A DNA stretch of 64,000 bases from Nannocystis sp. (lineage in GTDB: Bacteria > Myxococcota_A > Polyangia > Nannocystales > Nannocystaceae): the NCBI GenBank assembly GCA_016712315.1, contig JADJRG010000017.1, positions 248,001 to 312,000 of the forward strand, in the 5' to 3' direction. A program made the position numbers and the translations under genes. The notes under the pieces are model-generated. The model worked only from the letters and a program-made list of their open reading frames with translations. It was not told where the DNA came from and ran no database searches. This document shows, one piece after another, positions 18,212 to 29,390 of this stretch. Every line of letters begins with the position of its first letter. Position 1 is the stretch's first letter.

Positions 18212-20671
18212 ATGAACGGCACAAGACCCGCGCTGGGAGATCGGAGCGAGGCGACGCGTGAGCGACACGCTGCGCCCCTCGATCGCACCCTCGCGGCCCA
18301 CGTGCCGGCGCCGTCTCCGCAGGTCCGCCCCGTGATGCCGGAGCCGAACGCGCTCGGCGCGACGATGGCTGGTCCGGGCGTCGGCGCGACGGGCGGCGCG
18401 GCGGCGGCGGTCGGGCCGCAGGATCGTGCCGCGCCGACGCTCGGGCCGAGCGGGACGATGGTCCGCGGGGGATCGCTGACGACGACGGCGGACTCAGCGC
18501 TCGGCGCGACGATCGTCGGTGACGGGGTGGGCGCCTCGATGAGCCTGCGCTCGCGGATCGAGGCGGAGATCTTCCCGGTCCCAGGGCAGCCGGGCAAGAT
18601 CAACCGCTTTAATGTGCTCCGCCTGCTCGGCGAGGGCGGTATGGGGGTCGTCTACGCCGCGTTCGATGAGGAGCTCGATCGCAGGGTGGCGATCAAGCTG
18701 GTCCGCGACGACGGCGACGACGGATCGTTCGGCCGCTCGCGGATCCTCCGTGAGGCCCAGGCGATGGCGAAGGTGTCGCACCCGAACGTCGTCCAGGTCT
18801 ATGAGGTCGGCGAATTCGCGGGGCAGGTCTATGTCGCGATGGAGTTCGTGAAGGGGCTGACCCTGACCGACTGGCTGGCCGAGGAGCGGCGCTGGGAGGA
18901 TGTTCGGGACATGTTCCTTCAGGCAGGTCGTGGGCTCGCCGCGGCGCACGCCCAGGGGCTGGTGCACCGCGACTTCAAGCCGGATAACGTGCTCGTCGGC
19001 GCGGACGGGCGGGCGCGGGTGCTCGACTTCGGCCTGGCGCGGCGAGAGCTGGAGCTCGGCGCGCGGCGAGCGAGCGACTCGATGAGCTCGGGCGGGCGCG
19101 GCGCGGCGGTGGACGTGCTCTCGACCAATTTGACGCTCGCCGGCACGATCATGGGGACGCCCGCGTATATGTCGCCCGAGCAGCACCTCGGCGAGCCCGC
19201 GGACGCGCGCTCGGATCAGTACTCGTTCTGCGTCGCGCTGATGGAGGGGATCTACGGCGTCCACCCCTTCCCGGGCGACACCTACGAGGAGCTGCGCGAG
19301 GCGGCGCTCGGGGGGCTGCGCCGGCCGCCGCCGCGCCACAGCGCGCCGGCGTGGTTGATCGAGGCGCTGAACACCGGGATGGCGATCGATCCCAATGACC
19401 GCCACCCGTCGATGGATACGCTGCTGGCGGCGCTCGCCCGCGACAGCGCCCAGCCGCCGGCGCGGAGCCGATGGCTGTGGCCAGCGTTGACGGTCGCGAC
19501 GGCGCTCGCGGCGGTCGCGTTGACGTTGGTGTTGGTCGGCGACCCTGCGCCGAGCGCGAGCGACGCGGAGACGATCGCGAGGCTGGAGACCGAGGCTCGC
19601 GCGGCGGCGCAGCGCCAGCTCTGGGTGTACCCGACGCCCGACGCGCCGGGCGATACGGCGTACAGCAGGATCGTCGCGCTCGAGGGGATCTCTGGCGACG
19701 CGGCGACGGCGGCCCGGGCGGCGGCTGCGGCGCTCCGCCTCGAGTTCGCGGAGTCGCTGGTCGTCCGCGGCGATGAGCTCTTCGAGGACCCCGGCGTGCG
19801 CTCGTTCGCCCGCGACTACTACGTGCAGGCGCTGCTCTTCGCGCCGGAGCACCAGCGGGCCGGGGCGCGGGCGGGCGTGAGCTTGGGGCAGCTCGCGGAG
19901 CTGCAAGAGCGCGCGAAGGTGGGCGAGTTCCTCGAGGGCGAGGTGATCGTCGGGGAGGTGCAGCGAGCGCTCGGCGAGGAGGATCCGCGGGCCCGTAGCG
20001 TTCGGGTCACGGCGCTGATCTCCGAGCCGCTGGGGAGCACTCCGTCGGCGGAGGTGCAGGTCGCGCAGGCGCTGCTGCGACGTGGGTTGATCTCGGTCGA
20101 GGGGTTGGAGGGCGCCGTCGCCGCCGCGATGCCCGCGCGACCCGTCGATGAGGGCGAGGCGGCCGCCGCGGATGACGCGGATGACGCGGTCGTCGAGCCA
20201 GAGTCCGCGGCGCCGCCGGTCGTGGCGACCAAGACGGGCGGGCGTCGCGATCGTAAGGAGAAGGGCGCGGCGAAGGGCTCCGGTGAAGAGGCGGAGGCGG
20301 GGGTCTCAGATCCGGTGCGCTCGATGGAGCTCGCGCGTCAGGGCGAGGCGGCCCGTCGACGCGGCGAGCTCACCGAGGCCGAGCAGCTCTTTAACCAAGC
20401 GCTCAGCCTGTGGAACAGCAACGCGGCGGCGCTGAGCGGCCTCAGCGATCTTTACTTCGACCGGGGTAGCTTCGATCGCGCGGTGAAGTACGCGGAGCGG
20501 GCTGTGCGCGCGGAGGGTGAGAAGGCGGAGTACCGGATCGGCCTCGGGGACGCGCTCTTCAAGGTCTTCCGCTACGCCGACGCGCAGAAGCAATACGAGC
20601 GGGCGGCGGCGCTCGGTCACCCGAAGGCGGCGGAGCGGCTGGCGCGCGTGAAGGCGAAGGTGGGCGAGTGA
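18212..20671 (+). CDS. Membrane Ser/Thr protein kinase with C-terminal TPR domain
   Basis: An 819-aa signalling kinase. Residues ~1-125 are a flexible Ala/Gly/Thr region with repeated ALGATxxGxGVGA units, possible phosphorylation sites. The kinase domain (~128-410) is complete: GEGGMGVVY loop, VAIKLV lysine, HRDFKPDN catalytic loop, DFGLA, and GTPAYMSPEQ activation segment. One transmembrane helix follows (ALTVATALAAVALTLVLVG, ~422-442), then an alpha-helical extracytoplasmic part and TPR repeats near the end (AEQLFNQALSLWNSNAAALS, AVKYAERAVRAEGEKAEYR). Its stop overlaps the PEGA gene start (GTGA), so the two are probably one signalling unit. Confidence 0.92.
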   Translation: MNGTRPALGDRSEATRERHAAPLDRTLAAHVPAPSPQVRPVMPEPNALGATMAGPGVGATGGAAAAVGPQDRAAPTLGPSGTMVRGGSLTTTADSALGATIVGDGVGASMSLRSRIEAEIFPVPGQPGKINRFNVLRLLGEGGMGVVYAAFDEELDRRVAIKLVRDDGDDGSFGRSRILREAQAMAKVSHPNVVQVYEVGEFAGQVYVAMEFVKGLTLTDWLAEERRWEDVRDMFLQAGRGLAAAHAQGLVHRDFKPDNVLVGADGRARVLDFGLARRELELGARRASDSMSSGGRGAAVDVLSTNLTLAGTIMGTPAYMSPEQHLGEPADARSDQYSFCVALMEGIYGVHPFPGDTYEELREAALGGLRRPPPRHSAPAWLIEALNTGMAIDPNDRHPSMDTLLAALARDSAQPPARSRWLWPALTVATALAAVALTLVLVGDPAPSASDAETIARLETEARAAAQRQLWVYPTPDAPGDTAYSRIVALEGISGDAATAARAAAAALRLEFAESLVVRGDELFEDPGVRSFARDYYVQALLFAPEHQRAGARAGVSLGQLAELQERAKVGEFLEGEVIVGEVQRALGEEDPRARSVRVTALISEPLGSTPSAEVQVAQALLRRGLISVEGLEGAVAAAMPARPVDEGEAAAADDADDAVVEPESAAPPVVATKTGGRRDRKEKGAAKGSGEEAEAGVSDPVRSMELARQGEAARRRGELTEAEQLFNQALSLWNSNAAALSGLSDLYFDRGSFDRAVKYAERAVRAEGEKAEYRIGLGDALFKVFRYADAQKQYERAAALGHPKAAERLARVKAKVGE

Positions 20672-21702
20672 TCACGCGCGGGTTGGCCTGTGCGTTGGCG
20701 ATCAGCCTCACGCTGCCGCGGTCGACTTCGGCGGCGGTGGAGGCGAGCGCGAGCGCCGAGGCGCCGGCGGCCAAGTTGGCGCTGCGGGCCCCGCAGGTGA
20801 CCGGTGAGCTCGACGCGGGGGCGCTGCCAGGGTTCGTCGAGAGCCTCGGGCGTGGCCTCGCCCGCGGCGCCTTCGCGGTGGCGCTGCCAGAGGAGGCGGA
20901 GGCGTTCGCCAAAGGCTCGTGTGAAGGGCGAGGCTGCGCGGCGGAGATCGCCGCCGGCACGGGGGCCTCTTATGTCCTGCTCAGCAAGATCTCGGTCGAG
21001 GACCGTGACTTCGCGGTCCACCTCGAGCTGCTCGACGCGGCAGGGGTGGCGCTCGCGAGCAGCGACGAGCGCTGCGAGCTGTGCGGGCTCGCTGAGGTCG
21101 GCGCGCTGCTCGAGGCGCAAGGGGCTCGCCTGCGCGCGAAGCTCGAGGATCTGATCAAAGGTCCGCCGGTGCTGGTGATCTCGACGACCCCGCCTGGCGC
21201 GATGGTGATGATCGACAACCAGGTCGTGGGCGCGACCCCGCTGGAGCGGGTGATGAACCAGGGCGATCACGTGGTCGCGGTGATCCGCGACGGCTACGTC
21301 ACCGAGGCCCGCGATGTCACGCTGGTCGAGGGGGTGCGCTCGAACCTCGAGTTCACGCTCCGGCGGACGCCCGAGTTCGCGAAGGTGCGTAAGCTCGGGT
21401 GGGCGGCGCTCGCCGTCGGGGTGCCTGTGATCGCGGGCGGCGTCGGCTTGTTGGTGATCGACGGGAGCCCAGCGCGCGGCCGCTGCGACGGCGAGAACGT
21501 CGACGCCAACGGCAATTGTAAGTTCATCTACAACACCGACTGGACCGGGGCGCTGACGATGACCGCGGGCGGGGTGCTGGCGACGATCGGGGTGATGCTG
21601 CTGCTGCGCACGCAGGATCGCCGCGTCACGCGCACGAAGAAGGCCGTGAGCGTGGAGGCCGGGATCTCGCCGACCGGCGTGGTGCTCTACGGGCGCTTCT
21701 AA
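20668..21702 (+). CDS. PEGA-domain envelope protein
   Basis: A 344-aa envelope protein translationally coupled to the kinase (4-nt overlap, GTG start). Signal peptide ~1-24, a domain with a Cys-rich patch (CEGRGCAAEI and CELCGL, residues ~90-145) resembling the kinase-associated sensor region of other myxobacterial proteins, then a PEGA domain at ~170-240 (VLVISTTPPGAMVMIDNQ, GATPLERV, GDHVVAVIRDGY). Two hydrophobic segments follow, and the last strand (VSVEAGISPTGVVLYGRF) ends in Phe. PEGA domains usually bind surface carbohydrates or the cell wall; here the protein may feed the kinase. Role inferred from coupling. Confidence 0.8.
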   Translation: MITRGLACALAISLTLPRSTSAAVEASASAEAPAAKLALRAPQVTGELDAGALPGFVESLGRGLARGAFAVALPEEAEAFAKGSCEGRGCAAEIAAGTGASYVLLSKISVEDRDFAVHLELLDAAGVALASSDERCELCGLAEVGALLEAQGARLRAKLEDLIKGPPVLVISTTPPGAMVMIDNQVVGATPLERVMNQGDHVVAVIRDGYVTEARDVTLVEGVRSNLEFTLRRTPEFAKVRKLGWAALAVGVPVIAGGVGLLVIDGSPARGRCDGENVDANGNCKFIYNTDWTGALTMTAGGVLATIGVMLLLRTQDRRVTRTKKAVSVEAGISPTGVVLYGRF

Positions 21703-21707
21703 GCCGA

Positions 21708-21725
21708 GCTTCTGGGCTCAGAAGC
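21708..21725. terminator. Hairpin shared by convergent kinase modules
   Basis: A 7-bp perfect stem (GCTTCTG with CAGAAGC) around GGCT sits between the PEGA gene stop at 21702 and the opposing gene. The stop codon of the opposing gene (21718-21720) lies inside the hairpin. Confidence 0.5.
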
Positions 21726-22719
21726 GGAGGTGGACGGTGAGGTCGCCGCCGGTAGGCGAGAGGCTGGGTCGTACGGAGAGCTTTCGCGGGCGCAGGCGTG
21801 CGCCAGCGATCAAGAGGCTGGCTCCGAGCGCCACGAGGACGCCGCCGCTGATGCCGGCGGCGACGGCGAGCTTGTTGTAGAGGATCCCCTGACGGCTGCG
21901 CTCCTGCGACTCTGCGAGTTCGCTGGCGGTGAGGTCGCGCATCTCCGCTTTGAGCGTCTGGATCAGGGCGTCATCCGCTCGTTCGAGGCGCTTGCCCAAG
22001 ACGAGCGGGACGCTCATCCCAGCGACGCCGCCGAGGCCGATCGCGAGGACCACGGCGCCGCTCGCGGTCAGCTCCCGGTGTCGGGGCCGCCGCTCGTTCG
22101 GGATCTTGTCGGGCGTCACAACCGGCGGCTGGCGGTCCGCGTCGGTCGATGGCTGGGGCTTCACGGCCACCGGCTGCGCTCGGTCGACGACCGGCGCCGC
22201 CTCTGGCCTCGCGCTGCGGCAGGCGTCCTCCAGGGTGGTCTCGCGGCCTGTCGTCGCCGCGACCGTGCGCTCGAGCTCGACTAACATCCCCGCGACTTGT
22301 TGCGCTTGGAATGCTGGGAGCGCCTCCTCGCGGTAGGCCGTGAGGTGCTCGTGGAGGCCGCACAGGTGGCCGATCCAGCGGTGCTCGTTGTAGGCGGCGA
22401 GCAGCTCGGTGTAGATCTCCGCGGTCAGGGCGCCGCGGGATTTCGGCCATTGGGTCGGCTGTCCAGGGGGGCCGAGCTCGCGATACGCGGCCTTGAAGAG
22501 CTGGGCTGCGGTCGCGTGGTTGCCTTGCGCGCGGGAGCTCTCGGCCTGCTTGTGGTACTCGAGGGCCTCTTCGGGGAGCGGCGGCTCCTTCGCGCCGCTA
22601 GCTGGGGCGGCGTGCACCACCGGGAGCGCCGCGAGCGCGAGCGCGAGCGCCAGCAAAAGAGACCACCAAGGGCGCGCGGGCGCGCGGCGAGGGCGGCGGG
22701 GTAGACGACGGCGCGGCAT
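21718..22719 (-). CDS. Kinase-associated TPR-like envelope protein
   Basis: A 333-aa protein of unknown function. Arg-rich start and signal sequence (~1-37, LLLALALALAALPVVHA), a helical TPR-like region (YHKQAESSRAQGNHATAAQL) with two cysteines, a Pro-rich linker, and two hydrophobic segments (VVLAIGLGGVAGMSVPLVLG and VAAGISGGVLVALGASLLIAG) before a terminal strand (LSVRPSLSPTGGDLTVHLRF). This layout and tail closely resemble the PEGA protein encoded convergently. It starts 1 nt after the stop of the upstream kinase gene, so it is co-transcribed with it and likely works with it. Confidence 0.7.
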   Translation of the reverse strand: MPRRRLPRRPRRAPARPWWSLLLALALALAALPVVHAAPASGAKEPPLPEEALEYHKQAESSRAQGNHATAAQLFKAAYRELGPPGQPTQWPKSRGALTAEIYTELLAAYNEHRWIGHLCGLHEHLTAYREEALPAFQAQQVAGMLVELERTVAATTGRETTLEDACRSARPEAAPVVDRAQPVAVKPQPSTDADRQPPVVTPDKIPNERRPRHRELTASGAVVLAIGLGGVAGMSVPLVLGKRLERADDALIQTLKAEMRDLTASELAESQERSRQGILYNKLAVAAGISGGVLVALGASLLIAGARLRPRKLSVRPSLSPTGGDLTVHLRF

Positions 22720-22720
22720 C

Positions 22721-24445
<1,725 letters not shown>

Positions 24446-24787
24446 CGTCGTGCCGGCGTCGGCGAGCGATGATAACGCATCGCTCGCGCCGGCGCCGCCG
24501 CTGCCGGGCGGTCAGCCGGTCATGCACCACTCACCGGGTGAGGACGCGAGCGCAGTCACATCTCTGAGGCCGCTGCTGCTCTTGCGCGAGAAAATTAGGT
24601 GTGAAATTTGGGCGGGTTGGGATACCGTTACGACGTCTTCTGAAGCACGCCGAGGGTCGGCGGGCTGCTTGCCGGAGAGGGCCATGATTCGCACAAGATC
24701 TCGCACCAGAGGGCCAGAGACGCTCGTCTTCGCGCGTTCCAGCTCGCGTTGTCGCGGTCCGGCGGATCTGGTAACGGTGAAGTGACC
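24446..24787. other. 342-bp divergent intergenic region
   Basis: It separates the kinase gene (minus) from a lipoprotein gene (plus). A TATCAT box on the minus strand at 24469-24474 could be the kinase -10. A lower-GC stretch (24589-24650, with AAAATTAGGTGTGAAATTTG) may hold another promoter. Short open frames across it look like noise. No gene is supported. Confidence 0.45.
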
Positions 24788-26443
24788 ATGGGGACACGCG
24801 GTCGATCAGCCAGATGGATACTGGCATCACTACCTCTCGCGGGCTGCTACGACGCCGGTGGCCTGACGGAGATCATTGAGGCCGGCGCAGGCTACGCGAC
24901 GCAGTCCACGGGCGAGGCGAGCGGCGGCGATGGGAGCATGACCTCCCCGATCTCGACGGTCACGTCGATCTCTGGCGGCTCCGAGGGTGATGACGGCAGC
25001 GGCAGCGGCAGCGCCGGTGAGTCGGAGTCCGGACAAGACCTGCCGCCGACGATCGCGCTGACGATCAACGGCTCAGCGGAGCCGCAGGTGATCGCCGCGG
25101 CCAGCGTGATCACGATCGAGGCGCTGCCGGTGGACAGCCAATCGATCGACGAGGTCGTCTTCTTCCTCGGTGACGAGCAGATCGGTGAGCCCGACAAGGA
25201 CGCGCCTTACGTCGTCGAGAAGCACCTCGACTCCGACGCGCACAACGGCATCATGACGTTCCGGGCGGTCGCGAGGGCGGGCGCCCAGGAGAGCGCCCCC
25301 GCGGAGCTCAAGGTGCAGGTCGCGCTGCCCAAGGGCGGCGTCGGGGTGTGGGATTGGTTCGATACCAAGCTCCCAGGCGCGTTCCTCGACGTCGCGGTCG
25401 ATGGCGCGGGCTACACGACTGCGGTCGGCTACCAGCTCGCCCAAAAAGGCGACCTGAAGCGCTGGCACGCGACGATCCGGCAGTTTAACGTCGACGGCGA
25501 GCTGCTGTGGGAGCGGCTGTATCCGGACCCCATGCTCGACGGCGCTGCCAACGGCCGCAATATCGCGTACGGGGTCGCTGTCGACTCGATTGGGAACGTC
25601 GCGGTCGTCGGCGACCACACGGACGGCGCCGTCACGCAGGCCTTCACGCTGCGCTTCGCGCCGGAGGGGGTCCGCTACTCCGCGAAGCTGCGTGGGCCCG
25701 GTACGCACGCGCGGGACGTCGCGATCGCCAGCGATGACTCGATGGCGATCGTCGGCTTCGAAGATCTCCCAGGCGACGGGGCTCGCGCGATCATCTGGAC
25801 CCACAACGAGGACGGTACGCCGCGCACGGTGACGGCCTACATGGCGCCCGATATGACTCGAACCATCGCTCGCGGGCTGGTGCTCGACCCCGACGATGAG
25901 CAGCGGATCTACGCGGTCGGGCGGGCTTCGGTCAACGAGGCGGAGGCTCGGGGCTTCGTGCTCGGGGTGGATGGCGGCGTCATCGGCTGGCAGCGCCCGA
26001 ACATCGGGGATCCCAAGGAGGTGGCGTTTGGGGTCGCCTTCGCCGCCAAGGATGAGCTGGTGGTCGTCGGCCGGCGAGCGGCGAGCAACGGCCTGCTCAC
26101 CCTGCGTAAGTTCGACGCTACGAGCGGCGCTGAGCTGGTGAGCAGCGTCCACTTCGACTCCAGCGCGCGCTGCTCGGACGACGGCTGCGGGATCGCGGTC
26201 GACGGCGGGGGGCACCTGCTCGTCGCGGGCGCGATCTACGACGCCAAGACCAAGTACGACGTCTTGGTCAAGAAGTTCGGCCCCAACGGGTACCAGACCA
26301 AGTGGGCGAGCTTTAGCGACATGCAGGCGGGCGAAGACCTCAGCTACGCGGTCGTGGTGGACGGGCTCGGCTTTGTCTACGCGTCCGGCATGGTCACCCT
26401 CGGCGGCCAGTCCTACGCGTGGGTGTCGAAGATCAACCCCTGA
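24788..26443 (+). CDS. Lipoprotein with beta-propeller-like repeats
   Basis: A 551-aa surface lipoprotein. Signal peptide ends at lipid Cys18 (SLPLAGC), followed by a Ser/Gly linker with acidic residues (to ~80). Residues ~85-180 look like an Ig/cadherin-like domain (VDSQSIDEVVFFLGDEQIG). The rest (~190-551) has repeated blades with the pattern [AV]-x-D-x-x-G-[NY]-x-x-x-[AV]-G (VDSIGNVAVVGD, VDGGGHLLVAG, VDGLGFVYASG), typical of SBBP/delta-60-type repeat propellers of myxobacteria. ATG 24788 gives the lipobox; an upstream in-frame ATG would bury it. Ligand unknown. Confidence 0.8.
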   Translation: MGTRGRSARWILASLPLAGCYDAGGLTEIIEAGAGYATQSTGEASGGDGSMTSPISTVTSISGGSEGDDGSGSGSAGESESGQDLPPTIALTINGSAEPQVIAAASVITIEALPVDSQSIDEVVFFLGDEQIGEPDKDAPYVVEKHLDSDAHNGIMTFRAVARAGAQESAPAELKVQVALPKGGVGVWDWFDTKLPGAFLDVAVDGAGYTTAVGYQLAQKGDLKRWHATIRQFNVDGELLWERLYPDPMLDGAANGRNIAYGVAVDSIGNVAVVGDHTDGAVTQAFTLRFAPEGVRYSAKLRGPGTHARDVAIASDDSMAIVGFEDLPGDGARAIIWTHNEDGTPRTVTAYMAPDMTRTIARGLVLDPDDEQRIYAVGRASVNEAEARGFVLGVDGGVIGWQRPNIGDPKEVAFGVAFAAKDELVVVGRRAASNGLLTLRKFDATSGAELVSSVHFDSSARCSDDGCGIAVDGGGHLLVAGAIYDAKTKYDVLVKKFGPNGYQTKWASFSDMQAGEDLSYAVVVDGLGFVYASGMVTLGGQSYAWVSKINP

Positions 26444-26479
26444 GCTCGCCGGCGTCGACTGCGTGGTCGCTGCGCGGTC

Positions 26480-27628
26480 TTAGGGCTTACCCTTGCAGGC
26501 GGTCTCGACGTAGTCGAGCGCCTTATCGAGGCTTGGCCGGTAATCCTTGACGCAGAGGCTCGAGAGCTCGCGCCGGAAGAAGAGGTTCACGAAGTCCTCG
26601 ACCATCTGGGTGTTGCCGCTGTCGGACCAGTCGCCGCAGATGTTGTGCCAGAAGCCGTCGTTGATCATGCCGATCATGAACACCTTGTCGAAGTTGCCGC
26701 CCTTCGAGGCGAGGACTTCTTTGTGCCAAAGCGGCGGGTCTCCGGGGCTGTTGTTGTCCGGCAGCGTGTTGACAACCATCGTGAGCAGGAAGGCGTCGTC
26801 GCGCAAAAAGCCCTCGTTGCAGCCGCCGGGGCCGTTGAGCGGCGTGTCGGTCGCGTTGATGATCGCCTGCATCAGCCGCGAGCCGAAGCCGCCCCCGGAT
26901 AAGCCGACGTCGAGCAGACACTTGAGGGTGCTGTACAGGTTGGGCTGGTCTGGCGCGATGTAACGTCGGCCGTCGATCATCCCGCAGTCTTTGTTCGACG
27001 AGTATTTGCCCGCGTGCACGCGGATCCCCGCGCCGAGCGTCGTGTCGCACATCCCTGGCTCGTAGTCGCACGGGTAGCCGGGGGCGATGTCTTCGCAGTC
27101 CTCGCCGAGCGCGCAGCGCTCCTCGCAGGCTTTCCAACCCCACTGCGCGTCGGCGTCGATCACCATGATGTGGTAGTCCCAGTCGGCGAGGTCGCCGTTG
27201 AGGCGGCCGATGAGGTGATCGCCGAGCTGGTCGAGCTGCGGCCAGGCGTCGACGATGTGCTCCGACTTGTCGATGACGAAGAGGAGGTCGACCTTGCGGC
27301 AGGCCGCGGGAGGATCGACGCCGGTGGTGCTGGTGGTGCCGGTGGGGTCCTCTGTGTCGGTGGCGTCGCCGGTCGTGGTGGTGGTCGCGCCGCTGCCTTC
27401 GCTCGTGCCCCCGGGGTCGCCGGTGCTCTCCAAGTACGTGGTCGAGGAGGGATCGGTGGTCACGGCCACGCTCGTCGCCGCCGCCCCGGTGCCGGATGTC
27501 GACGCGTCACCGCCGCCGCTGGGCCCGGTGACCTCGCTGTCCGGGTCACCGACGCCGGGATCGGGACACGCCGTGAGCATCAGGAAGAGCGCCACAAGCG
27601 GTGTCCGAAGTGAAGCACCAAGCCTCAT
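26480..27628 (-). CDS. Lipoprotein with von Willebrand A-like domain lacking a normal MIDAS
   Basis: A 382-aa lipoprotein. Lipid Cys at 21 (LFLMLTAC), a Thr/Ser/Gly linker to ~107, then a VWA-like fold: strand KVDLLFVIDKSEHI, later VDYHIMVIDADA-type strands and many cysteines (CKVDLL, CEERCALGEDC, CDYEPGMC). The metal-binding DxSxS motif of VWA domains reads DKSEH here, so Mg-dependent ligand binding is doubtful. It is a paralogue of the 34696-35832 protein, sharing the Gly-Ala-Gly-x-x-x-His and GCNEGFLR segments; that copy keeps DNSVS. It converges with the upstream propeller lipoprotein. Confidence 0.8.
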   Translation of the reverse strand: MRLGASLRTPLVALFLMLTACPDPGVGDPDSEVTGPSGGGDASTSGTGAAATSVAVTTDPSSTTYLESTGDPGGTSEGSGATTTTTGDATDTEDPTGTTSTTGVDPPAACRKVDLLFVIDKSEHIVDAWPQLDQLGDHLIGRLNGDLADWDYHIMVIDADAQWGWKACEERCALGEDCEDIAPGYPCDYEPGMCDTTLGAGIRVHAGKYSSNKDCGMIDGRRYIAPDQPNLYSTLKCLLDVGLSGGGFGSRLMQAIINATDTPLNGPGGCNEGFLRDDAFLLTMVVNTLPDNNSPGDPPLWHKEVLASKGGNFDKVFMIGMINDGFWHNICGDWSDSGNTQMVEDFVNLFFRRELSSLCVKDYRPSLDKALDYVETACKGKP

Positions 27629-27863
27629 GGAGCGCGAGCGTAATAGCTCGCCGTCGTGGGGTCAAGATCGCTCATCCCCAGGACGCCGCTGCATCATCGT
27701 TGCATCGGCAAGTTCCGAGGTTCCTTCGTAAGGCTCGTTACGCGCTGGTCAACAGTGAAGCCGATGATCATCACGTTGACTCATAGCATCGCGCGCTGAT
27801 CCATCGAAGTGTCGCGGCGCCGCAGTGTGTTGACCTCTGGTGCGTAGACCCCAAGCGGCTCGA

Positions 27864-29390
27864 TCACGCCGCAGACGTCGGCGGGCCGTAGATCCAGCGC
27901 GCGAGGACGCCTCGCGGCCTGACGCTCCATAGCGGCTCTTCTGCGCAGCCGTGGCGGCGGAGGATCATATTCGCGGCGAGCACGCCGGAGCTCACGGCTC
28001 GCTCCATGAGCGCCGTGGGGAAGGGCGTGTGAACGAAGTCACCGGCGAGGAAGAGCCCCGGGTCGGGTGTGATCACTCGGGGGCGATCTCTCCCCTCGCC
28101 TGGTCGAAACGCCGGGCAGTCGCGGCGCAGGAGGAAGCGCTCTTCGACGATCGCGGCGCCTCGCGTCTCTGGGTAGACGGCGTGGAGCTGGGCGAGCAGA
28201 TCAGCCTTGATCGCGGCCTCGTCCGCGGCTTCGGGCACGGCGTAGGCGTGGAGCTCGACGACAGCGCCGCCGTGGGCGTCGGCCCAGGCGCGGCTCTCGT
28301 CCTCGAAGAGGTGATAGAGGGAGATGTTGTCGAGCATGCCGAGGCCGGTGGTCCCGATGAACGCGGTGCGCTCCGCGGCGACGGGGCGATCGAGCCAGAG
28401 CCGCCACACCGCGAACGGCAAGGTGACGCTCTGCCGCCGCAGCGTCGCCCTCCACGCGGCGTCACCGAGCTCGGGTGAGCGCTCCAGGATGGCCTGAAGG
28501 GCAGGTACCGTGACGGCGAGCACGACCGCGTCGGCGCGGCGCCTCTCGCCGCCCTCGAGGGTGAGGGTGTGGCGGCCGTCCGACGCGGCGCTGATCTGCT
28601 CGACGCCGCGGCCGCGGTGGACCAAGGCGCCTCGCTCGGCGAGGTAGGCGCTCAGCGGCTCGAAGATCTTGGCGGAGAAGGGGCCGTCGACGACGTCGAA
28701 GACGATCCCCTCGCGGTTGCCGAGGAAGTAAAAATGCATCATCAAGATCAGCTCGGCGGCCGAAAAGTCCTCCTCTGGGTTGAAGAAGGAGTGGGCGAAG
28801 ACATCAAAGAGCATCTGCCGCGCCTTGGGCGGGAAGCCGAGGCGGTCGAGGTACTCCTTGGCGGTGAGGTGATCGTAGCGGGCGACGGTCGCCTCGGGGT
28901 CGTAGGCCATGAGGGCTCGGCCGAGGGTGTCGTCGACGCGCAGCGCGTCGCGCAGGCGCAAGGTGGGCGAGCGCTTGATCAGCGCGAGCAGGTTGAAGGG
29001 CGGGGTGCGCGGCAGGCCGGAGAACGACTCGCTCAAACCGCCAGGGCCGACCAAGGGGTAGTCGGCGAGGGGGACGAGCATGCGCAGCTCGGGGTCGACC
29101 CGGCGGAGCAGCGCGCGCAGGTTGTAGTAGTGGCGGAAGAAGGCGTGGAAGCCGCGCTCCATCTCGAAGGCGGCGCCGTCGGCGAGGTGATCGGTCCAGG
29201 CGCCGGCGCGGCCCCCTAAAAATTGCTCGCGCTCGTAGACGCTGACCTTGGCGCCGCGCTCGGCGAGGATCACGGCGGCTGCGAGGCCGCCGAGGCCGCC
29301 GCCGACGACGGCGACCTCGACTGGCGCGGCGAGGCGGTGAGGGAGGCGCTGGCGGCTAGGGTTGGTGTGGTGGGCTCGTGAGCGGCTCAT
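27864..29390 (-). CDS. crtU: FAD-dependent carotenoid desaturase, CrtU (isorenieratene synthase)-like
   Basis: A 508-aa FAD enzyme. The N-terminal dinucleotide fold reads VAVVGGGLGGLAAAVILAERG; then ERGFHAFFRHYYNLRALLRR, GLPRTPPFNLL, and FNPEEDFSAAELILMMHFYF, which fit the CrtU/CruE family that turns a beta-ring into an aromatic ring, better than CrtI or CrtD. The C-terminal FAD segment is GLFLAGDFVHTPFPTALMERA. Start at 29390 (MSRSRAHH) overlaps the methyltransferase stop as ATGA. It is last in a crtE-methyltransferase-crtU unit. Substrate and even desaturase versus isomerase role are uncertain because no cyclase gene is in the window. Confidence 0.7.
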   Translation of the reverse strand: MSRSRAHHTNPSRQRLPHRLAAPVEVAVVGGGLGGLAAAVILAERGAKVSVYEREQFLGGRAGAWTDHLADGAAFEMERGFHAFFRHYYNLRALLRRVDPELRMLVPLADYPLVGPGGLSESFSGLPRTPPFNLLALIKRSPTLRLRDALRVDDTLGRALMAYDPEATVARYDHLTAKEYLDRLGFPPKARQMLFDVFAHSFFNPEEDFSAAELILMMHFYFLGNREGIVFDVVDGPFSAKIFEPLSAYLAERGALVHRGRGVEQISAASDGRHTLTLEGGERRRADAVVLAVTVPALQAILERSPELGDAAWRATLRRQSVTLPFAVWRLWLDRPVAAERTAFIGTTGLGMLDNISLYHLFEDESRAWADAHGGAVVELHAYAVPEAADEAAIKADLLAQLHAVYPETRGAAIVEERFLLRRDCPAFRPGEGRDRPRVITPDPGLFLAGDFVHTPFPTALMERAVSSGVLAANMILRRHGCAEEPLWSVRPRGVLARWIYGPPTSAA